A DNA stretch of 10,894 bases from an uncultured Bacteroidales bacterium (GTDB lineage: Bacteria; Bacteroidota; Bacteroidia; Bacteroidales; P3), in contig CAJOQB010000137.1 of NCBI GenBank assembly GCA_905236405.1, positions 1-10,894 of the forward strand, given 5' to 3'. Numbering within the stretch: the stretch's first letter is position 1; each line of letters opens with the position of its first letter. The notes below the pieces were generated by a model that was given only the letters and a program-made list of their open reading frames with translations, was not told the DNA's origin and made no database searches. This document shows positions 6,375-10,894 of this stretch, piece by piece. The position numbers and the translations under genes were made by a program.

Positions 6375-8354
6375 TTATTTCTGCATCTGCTCGCTCATAC
6401 GCTGCATCTCCTCCAAACGTTTCTGGAAGTTGGACTTCTTCTTGTTGCCGGTGCTCTTTTGTTTGGCATCGTAGGCAGCCATGCGGGCACGGACTTTCTT
6501 CTCGTTGGTGAACTTGCGAATCAGAATCATCTGCGTCATGGTAATCAACAGAGAGCAGAAGAAGTAGATGTTGAGAGCGGCACTCTGGCTGTTGAAGATG
6601 AAGAGCATCATGAAAGGCATGAAGTACATCATGAACTTCATTCCTGGCATCGTCATCTGGCTGCTCTGGTCACGCATGGTATACCATGTATAGAAGAACT
6701 GCATACCGAACATCAGCAGACAGAAGAGGCTGATATGGTCGCCATACAGCGGGATGTTGAAGCCGAAATCCAGAATGGAGTCGTAGGTCGAAAGGTCGTC
6801 GCACCACAGGAAATGTTTTTGTCGCAACTCGATACTGGCAGGATAGAAACGATACATAGCCATCAGGATGGGGAACTGAATCAAGACAGGCAGACAGCCC
6901 ATCAAAGGATTGATGCCGGCTCGTTTCTGCAGCTGGCTCATCTCACGCTGTTTCTGCATAGCTTGGTCCTGATTGGGGTATTTCTCGTTGAGCGCCTGCA
7001 TCTCGGGACGAAGGACACGCATGATGGCCGAACTCTGATAGCTCTTGAATGTCAACGGGAAGACCACCGTACGGAAAATGATGGTGAGCAGGATGATGAT
7101 GATACCATAGTTCTTGATGAACCGTTCCATCCAGTTGAACAACGGAATGATACCCCATTTGCCAACCCAACGGGTGAGGAAGAAGTTGCCCAGAGGCACT
7201 AACTGTTCAAGGCTGCGGTGCTCCTGACGGAGGGTGCGGTACTTGGTCGACCCGTAATAGAAACGCATGTCCACGGAACAGTCCTTGTCGCTATCGTAGG
7301 TGAGACCGACAACGCTGTTCATGTCACAAAGATAGTGGGCGTTGGTATCCTTGTCGCTGTCGACACCATAGCGCATGTCGGCATTCTCGAACGGTTTCTC
7401 TGCATTCTCGCACATCAGGATGGCCGTGAAGAACTGCTGTTTAAACGCCACCCATTCGACAGGTGTCTTCATCTGCTTCTCGCCCTTGCCGCCCATACGA
7501 AGGCTTTCGGGATTCTCCTTGGCAGGCTTGTAGAAGAGGTTGGTGTACATCTTCTCGTTGTCCTTGCGGTTGCTGCCACGACTTCCGACATCGACCTTCT
7601 CCTGACGACTCATGCTGTTGTTCCACTGGAAATCCATGCTGGGAGTGCTGCGGACCACCTTGGTGAGGCCATGGAAGTTGATATGGAATCCCACTTGGTT
7701 GCTGTTAGGATAGAACACATAAGCGAATTCAAGGTACTGCGAACCATCACCCACAGCGGCACTGTCCCCTGCACCTTCGTTGACATAGGCACGATAGGCC
7801 ACCGTCACCGAGTCTTCCTTCACCTCAATCACATCATTGGCTGCCACCTGTTTTCCATCAACGAACGGGGCAAAGACAAGGTCACGGGTATTGATGACAC
7901 GGTTGTCGTTGGTCGAGAATATCAGGTTCATATTGTCCTCATCGGGAGTAATGAGCTCCAACGGACGTTTGTCATAAGTGGTGAAATCTTTCAGTACCAC
8001 CTGCTGCACCGAGGCGCCACGGCTGCTGATAGCCACCGTCATCTCCTCGTTCTCAACAATCAGCTGCTGAGCCTCACCTGTGTTCGAGCCAAAAACACCA
8101 AGTTGCTGACGCATGTGTGTCATCGACTGCTGCTCAGCAATAGCCGAGTCGCTCAAACCTTGTTCCTCTTTCAATGCCTGGGCAATTGAATCGGCGATAC
8201 GAACTTGGTTCATTGAATCTTGGTAGTGTTCCCACTTGATAGAGTCCTGACGTCTTTGTTCGGCGATTTCCTCTTTCGACGGCGACACCCACCACATGTA
8301 TCCAACAAAGATGGCAAAGATGAGAACCAGTCCGATAATCGTTTTTTTGTCCAT
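6375..8354 (-). CDS. yidC: Membrane protein insertase YidC
   Basis: YidC inserts and folds inner-membrane proteins, alone or with SecYEG. The 659-residue protein has a first transmembrane helix at about 5-23, a charged linker (28-80), a large periplasmic beta domain (about 95-385) and the conserved C-terminal insertase core (about 400-615). The core contains TIIFRTVVFPLTFKSYQSS (424-442), in which Arg428 corresponds to the conserved groove arginine. It also has LRPEMQALNEKYP (448-460), NPLMGCLPVLIQFPILMAMY (482-501) and MPFMMLFIFNSQSAALNIYF (579-598). The C-terminal tail is Lys-rich (610-645), fitting ribosome contact. The linker is unusually rich in Gln, Glu and Ser and may form a short coiled coil. 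It is the first gene of the minus-strand operon, with a likely promoter in the divergent gap. Length is normal for Bacteroidota YidC, longer than in E. coli. Confidence 0.97.
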   Translation of the reverse strand: MDKKTIIGLVLIFAIFVGYMWWVSPSKEEIAEQRRQDSIKWEHYQDSMNQVRIADSIAQALKEEQGLSDSAIAEQQSMTHMRQQLGVFGSNTGEAQQLIVENEEMTVAISSRGASVQQVVLKDFTTYDKRPLELITPDEDNMNLIFSTNDNRVINTRDLVFAPFVDGKQVAANDVIEVKEDSVTVAYRAYVNEGAGDSAAVGDGSQYLEFAYVFYPNSNQVGFHINFHGLTKVVRSTPSMDFQWNNSMSRQEKVDVGSRGSNRKDNEKMYTNLFYKPAKENPESLRMGGKGEKQMKTPVEWVAFKQQFFTAILMCENAEKPFENADMRYGVDSDKDTNAHYLCDMNSVVGLTYDSDKDCSVDMRFYYGSTKYRTLRQEHRSLEQLVPLGNFFLTRWVGKWGIIPLFNWMERFIKNYGIIIILLTIIFRTVVFPLTFKSYQSSAIMRVLRPEMQALNEKYPNQDQAMQKQREMSQLQKRAGINPLMGCLPVLIQFPILMAMYRFYPASIELRQKHFLWCDDLSTYDSILDFGFNIPLYGDHISLFCLLMFGMQFFYTWYTMRDQSSQMTMPGMKFMMYFMPFMMLFIFNSQSAALNIYFFCSLLITMTQMILIRKFTNEKKVRARMAAYDAKQKSTGNKKKSNFQKRLEEMQRMSEQMQK

Positions 8355-8427
8355 ATACTATTCTTTAATATTCCTATTTATATTATTAATAACTAGACCA
8401 TTGCAACACATACTACGTTGCCGATAG

Positions 8428-8448
8428 AAATTGCAAATGTAGCAATTT
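8428..8448. promoter_or_regulatory. yidC promoter -7 box within a perfect 7-7-7 inverted repeat
   Basis: On the minus strand TACATTTG (8441-8434) matches the Bacteroidota -7 box TAnnTTTG, about 80 bases before the yidC start. It sits inside AAATTGC-(7 bases)-GCAATTT, an exact dyad whose arms are 8428-8434 and 8442-8448. No clear -33 TTTG lies at 19-21 bases; the nearest candidate (8475-8472) is about 30 bases away. The dyad could be an operator or only part of the promoter consensus. Confidence 0.45.
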
Positions 8449-8550
8449 TTATTCTCGTATAGAAAATTTTTCAAAACAGCGGACCAAACCGTCCACCCAC
8501 ACATCCAAAACCATTGTTTCAACTTTTCTCCCCACATAAAATAAATTGTG

Positions 8551-8558
8551 TATTTTTG
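8551..8558 (+). promoter_or_regulatory. Likely -7 box (TATTTTTG) of the small lipoprotein gene
   Basis: TATTTTTG fits the Bacteroidota TAnnTTTG box exactly and ends 20 bases before the ATG at 8579, implying a short leader. I see no good -33 TTTG at the usual distance upstream (a TTG lies at 8514-8516, too far). It would drive the lipoprotein, and probably the transketolase half and VWA genes as well. Confidence 0.4.
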
Positions 8559-8578
8559 TAGTCTCAATAATCAAGCCA

Positions 8579-9061
8579 ATGAAACATCGTATTTTATATA
8601 CCAATCTTATATTGAGCATCGTATCGGTTGCCTTTTTGTCATCATGCAACCATGCCAATTCTACAAACACAGCCGCCGCCGACACCTCCATCACCTCCGA
8701 GGTGGAAGAACCGTTGGATTCGGTAACCGCCACCCCTTTTGACGGCGAACCTCTTCCCGAAAGCGACTATTCAAAGAATTACGACGAAATTGCCGCTCAA
8801 GAAGCCGAACTGGCACGAAAGGCCAACACCTCCCAAAACAAATCTGCCAACAATGCAAATGCAGGTCGCACCGAAAAGCTGTACATCTCCACGTATGGTG
8901 CACAGGGACAAGTGTGGGGCTATGTAACCATGCACGGCAACAAAGGACGTGGCACCATCCACGATGCCGACGAAAACACACTCTCCATCACTGTCATCCG
9001 TCACGGCAACGAACTCTTTGGCACTGACCAGAACGGTCGTGAGTATGTATTCAAAATCTGA
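8579..9061 (+). CDS. Small lipoprotein of unknown function
   Basis: I do not recognise this 160-residue protein. The ATG at 8579 gives MKHRILYTNL, a hydrophobic stretch and a clear lipobox LSSC with lipidated Cys23; a TTG-started extension upstream would bury the signal peptide and is not used. Residues 24-97 are a low-complexity, Ala/Ser/Thr/Asn- and Glu-rich linker. The C-terminal ~60 residues (about 100-160) are compact and beta-like: TYGAQGQVWGYVTMHGNKG, GRGTIHDADENTLSITV, then GTDQNGREYVFKI. This suggests a small globular domain held away from the membrane by the linker. No enzyme motif is visible. It is divergent from yidC across a 224-base gap and is followed 34 bases later by the transketolase subunit, so it may head that operon. 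A role in envelope structure is only a guess. Confidence 0.8.
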   Translation: MKHRILYTNLILSIVSVAFLSSCNHANSTNTAAADTSITSEVEEPLDSVTATPFDGEPLPESDYSKNYDEIAAQEAELARKANTSQNKSANNANAGRTEKLYISTYGAQGQVWGYVTMHGNKGRGTIHDADENTLSITVIRHGNELFGTDQNGREYVFKI

Positions 9062-9095
9062 CAATCTTTCCTTCGACAAATAATTATCATCTATA

Positions 9096-9947
9096 ATGAA
9101 AACAACTAAAGAACTTCAAACCATTGCGACTCAAGTACGTCGCGATATTCTACGAATGACCACCGCAGCCAAGTCTGGCCACCCGGGCGGTTCGTTGGGC
9201 TGCGCCGACTGGATGACTGCCATGCAGTTCAATCTGATGCAACATGACCCAGAACATTTCACCATGGATGGCAAAGGCAGCGACATGCTTTTTGTCAGTC
9301 AGGGGCACATCACGCCAGTCATCTACAGTGCCATGGCCCGTCGCGGCTATTTCCCTGTCAGCGAGTTGGCCACCTTCCGCAAGTTTGGCACCCGTCTGCA
9401 AGGACACCCCTCTACCGAACATCGCCTGCCTGGCATCCGTATGGCATCGGGCTCGTTGGGTCAAGGCATGAGCGTGGGCATCGGCGCCGCATTAGGCAAA
9501 AAGATGACCGGAGACAACACCTTGGTTTACACCCTTCATGGCGATGGTGAACTACAAGAAGGCCAAATCTGGGAGGCTGTCATGTTCGCTGGTGCCAAAG
9601 GCGTCGACAATCTGATCAGCACCATCGACTGGAACCGTCAACAGATTGACGGCACCACGATGCAAGTGATGGATTTGGGCGACCTGCGACAGAAATTCGA
9701 GGCATTCGGGTGGACAGTGGTCAACATCAAAAACGGCAACGACATGCAACAGGTGCTCGACGGCATGGCCCAGGCCAAAGGGCTGACAGGCAAAGGCCAC
9801 CCTGTGTGTGTCATTCTCAAAACCGAGATGGGTTACGGTGTCGACTTTATGCAGGGCATCAACAAATATCACGGCAGCGTATTGAGTGCCGACGATCTGC
9901 CCAAGGCATTGGCCCAACTACCCGAAACCGAACTGGGAGACTATTGA
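9096..9947 (+). CDS. Transketolase, N-terminal (TPP-binding) subunit
   Basis: This 283-residue protein is the N-terminal half of a split transketolase. With its C-terminal partner it moves two-carbon ketol units in the non-oxidative pentose phosphate pathway, in the cytoplasm. The motifs are in order: AAKSGHPGGSLG (about 24-35), RLQGHPSTE (100-108, with the substrate-contact His104), ASGSLGQGMSVG (117-128), and the thiamine diphosphate/Mg site GDGELQEGQIWEA (149-161) closing at DWNRQQIDG (178-186, Asn180). A full-length enzyme is about 650-700 residues; the missing part is the pyrimidine-binding and C-terminal domains. Split forms usually have the second subunit directly next door, but here a VWA gene begins on the last base of this stop codon. 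The start ATG at 9096 is 34 bases after the lipoprotein. No SD motif precedes it. Confidence 0.93.
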   Translation: MKTTKELQTIATQVRRDILRMTTAAKSGHPGGSLGCADWMTAMQFNLMQHDPEHFTMDGKGSDMLFVSQGHITPVIYSAMARRGYFPVSELATFRKFGTRLQGHPSTEHRLPGIRMASGSLGQGMSVGIGAALGKKMTGDNTLVYTLHGDGELQEGQIWEAVMFAGAKGVDNLISTIDWNRQQIDGTTMQVMDLGDLRQKFEAFGWTVVNIKNGNDMQQVLDGMAQAKGLTGKGHPVCVILKTEMGYGVDFMQGINKYHGSVLSADDLPKALAQLPETELGDY

Positions 9948-10894
9948 TGAAACGACTGCTGACCATACTGTTGCTGATGGTGTTGGCCCTGAGTGCCACT
10001 GCACAGTCTTCTAATAAAAACAAGAAGGCTGCCGCACCCAGTGCCGACAAGACGAGGGTTTTGATTATCCTCGACTGTAGCAACAGCATGTGGGACCGCT
10101 GGCAAAGCGATGCCAAAATCAAAGTGACGCAGAAAGTGTTGCTGAAATTCTTGGACAGCGTGGCCAACCAGCAGGACATCGAAGTGGCACTACGTGTGTT
10201 CGGGCATCTGAACCGCAACGCCTATGGCACCAAACTGGAAGTGCCCTTCGACGCCAACAACAACTATCGCATCCAAAGCAAAATCAAGACATTGGTCCCC
10301 AACGGAGGTTGTACCATCACCACCGCACTCGAGAACTCGCTGAACGATTTCCCGCTCTCTGGTGCCTCACGCAACATCATCCTTATCATCACCGACGGCA
10401 TCGACGACTGCGACGGAAACATTTGCCAAGTGGCGCGTCAAGTACAGATGAGCGGCGTAATTGTCCAGACTTTTATCCTGGGCATCGGTAATGAGCCGTT
10501 CAACAAAGATCTGGACTGTGCCGGCAAGTTCACCCCCGTTGCCAACGAAGAGCAATACACCCAAACGCTCTACGACATCTTCAAGATTTCCGAGCAAGAG
10601 GCTCGTGTGGTGATTCGTGTCAACGACGAAGAGGGTCGTCTCTATGAGAACGAGACCCCCATCGCCTTCTACGACAACCAGACAGGTGTGGTGAAATACA
10701 GCACCCTCTATGCTGTTGACGACCACTATGTAGCCGACACGCTGATACTCGACCCGCTGGTATCCTACGACGTGGTGTTCTTCACCCATCCCGCCACCAC
10801 CTTCAGCAACAAACAGTTCAACCCTGGCGGCATCAACACGTTCAACGTCACCCTTGAACAGGGCAACCTTCGTCTCCGACACGAGACACGTCGC
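9947..10894 (+). CDS. Exported VWA-domain protein (3' end outside window)
   Basis: From the ATG at 9947 the frame is open for 316 codons to the window edge, with no stop. The start overlaps the transketolase stop by one base (TGATG), and GGGAGA lies 6 bases upstream, a rare SD-like feature in this window. The protein has a Sec signal peptide (MKRLLTILLLMVLALSATAQ, cleavage likely near residue 20), then a basic linker, then a von Willebrand factor A domain (about 36-215). The MIDAS motif DCSNSM (Asp43, Ser45, Ser47) is intact, with a Thr in GGCTITTAL (about 121-129) and Asp150-Gly in IITDGIDDCDG. Residues from about 218 onward look like beta-sandwich segments (VVIRVNDEEGRLYENETPIA). VWA domains bind partners through a metal ion; the partner is unknown here. 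Codon and base use match the upstream gene, so this is a real gene and not a chance frame. Confidence 0.85.
   Translation, partial: MKRLLTILLLMVLALSATAQSSNKNKKAAAPSADKTRVLIILDCSNSMWDRWQSDAKIKVTQKVLLKFLDSVANQQDIEVALRVFGHLNRNAYGTKLEVPFDANNNYRIQSKIKTLVPNGGCTITTALENSLNDFPLSGASRNIILIITDGIDDCDGNICQVARQVQMSGVIVQTFILGIGNEPFNKDLDCAGKFTPVANEEQYTQTLYDIFKISEQEARVVIRVNDEEGRLYENETPIAFYDNQTGVVKYSTLYAVDDHYVADTLILDPLVSYDVVFFTHPATTFSNKQFNPGGINTFNVTLEQGNLRLRHETRR

Noticed and set aside
7218..8189. A 323-codon plus-strand frame opposite yidC
   Set aside because: It is antisense to the periplasmic domain of an unmistakable YidC and shows no motif of its own.
8428..8455. Inverted repeat followed by T's read as a plus-strand terminator
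   Set aside because: No plus-strand gene ends upstream; the stem is AT-rich and the location over a -7 box fits a promoter/operator better.
1..10894. Mobile elements, CRISPR arrays, tRNA or rRNA genes
   Set aside because: I saw no transposase or integrase motifs, no regular direct repeats with spacers, and no cloverleaf or rRNA-like stretch; the repeats in the first gene are protein-level repeats only.

Overview
The window looks like chromosomal DNA of a Bacteroidota member, most likely Bacteroidales. The basis is a type IX secretion (T9SS) C-terminal sorting domain, SRP/Sec-type lipoproteins with loose Bacteroidota lipoboxes, a long YidC with a large periplasmic domain, a NhaD-type antiporter, a separate N-terminal transketolase half, near absence of Shine-Dalgarno motifs, and promoter boxes of the Bacteroides TAnnTTTG type. 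I cannot fix the genus. Base composition varies: by eye about 42% GC in the sampled line 61-120 (secreted repeat protein) and about 65% in 2581-2640 (PHP gene).

Layout. (1) 2-1066, plus strand: the 3' end of a large secreted protein made of InlB/Listeria-Bacteroides-type repeats and ending in a T9SS type A sorting domain. (2) 1217-1702, plus: an unrecognised lipoprotein whose end meets the end of the next operon only 14 bases away. (3) 8354-1717, minus: six tightly spaced genes, read as yidC, nhaD, a membrane-anchored lysozyme-fold-like protein, a DRTGG-domain protein, a PHP-domain phosphoesterase, and a stand-alone GHKL ATPase. All gaps are 6-40 bases, so this is probably one transcript. (4) 8355-8578: a divergent promoter region, with a perfect 7-7-7 inverted repeat covering the predicted yidC -7 box. 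(5) 8579-10894, plus: a small lipoprotein, an N-terminal transketolase subunit, and a VWA-domain exported protein that overlaps the transketolase stop by one base and runs off the window.

How they may work together. The minus-strand operon joins envelope biogenesis (YidC), ion homeostasis (NhaD) and a possible murein-active enzyme to a three-gene DRTGG/PHP/GHKL cassette. That cassette is known to me mainly as a companion of electron-bifurcating [FeFe]-hydrogenase and NuoEF-like genes, yet no hydrogenase or flavin/FeS subunit is present here. This uncoupled cassette and the lysozyme-like orphan are the most interesting parts of the window. The transketolase half lacks its C-terminal partner in the expected next position, where a VWA gene sits instead. 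No tRNA, rRNA, CRISPR array, insertion sequence or obvious mobile element was seen.
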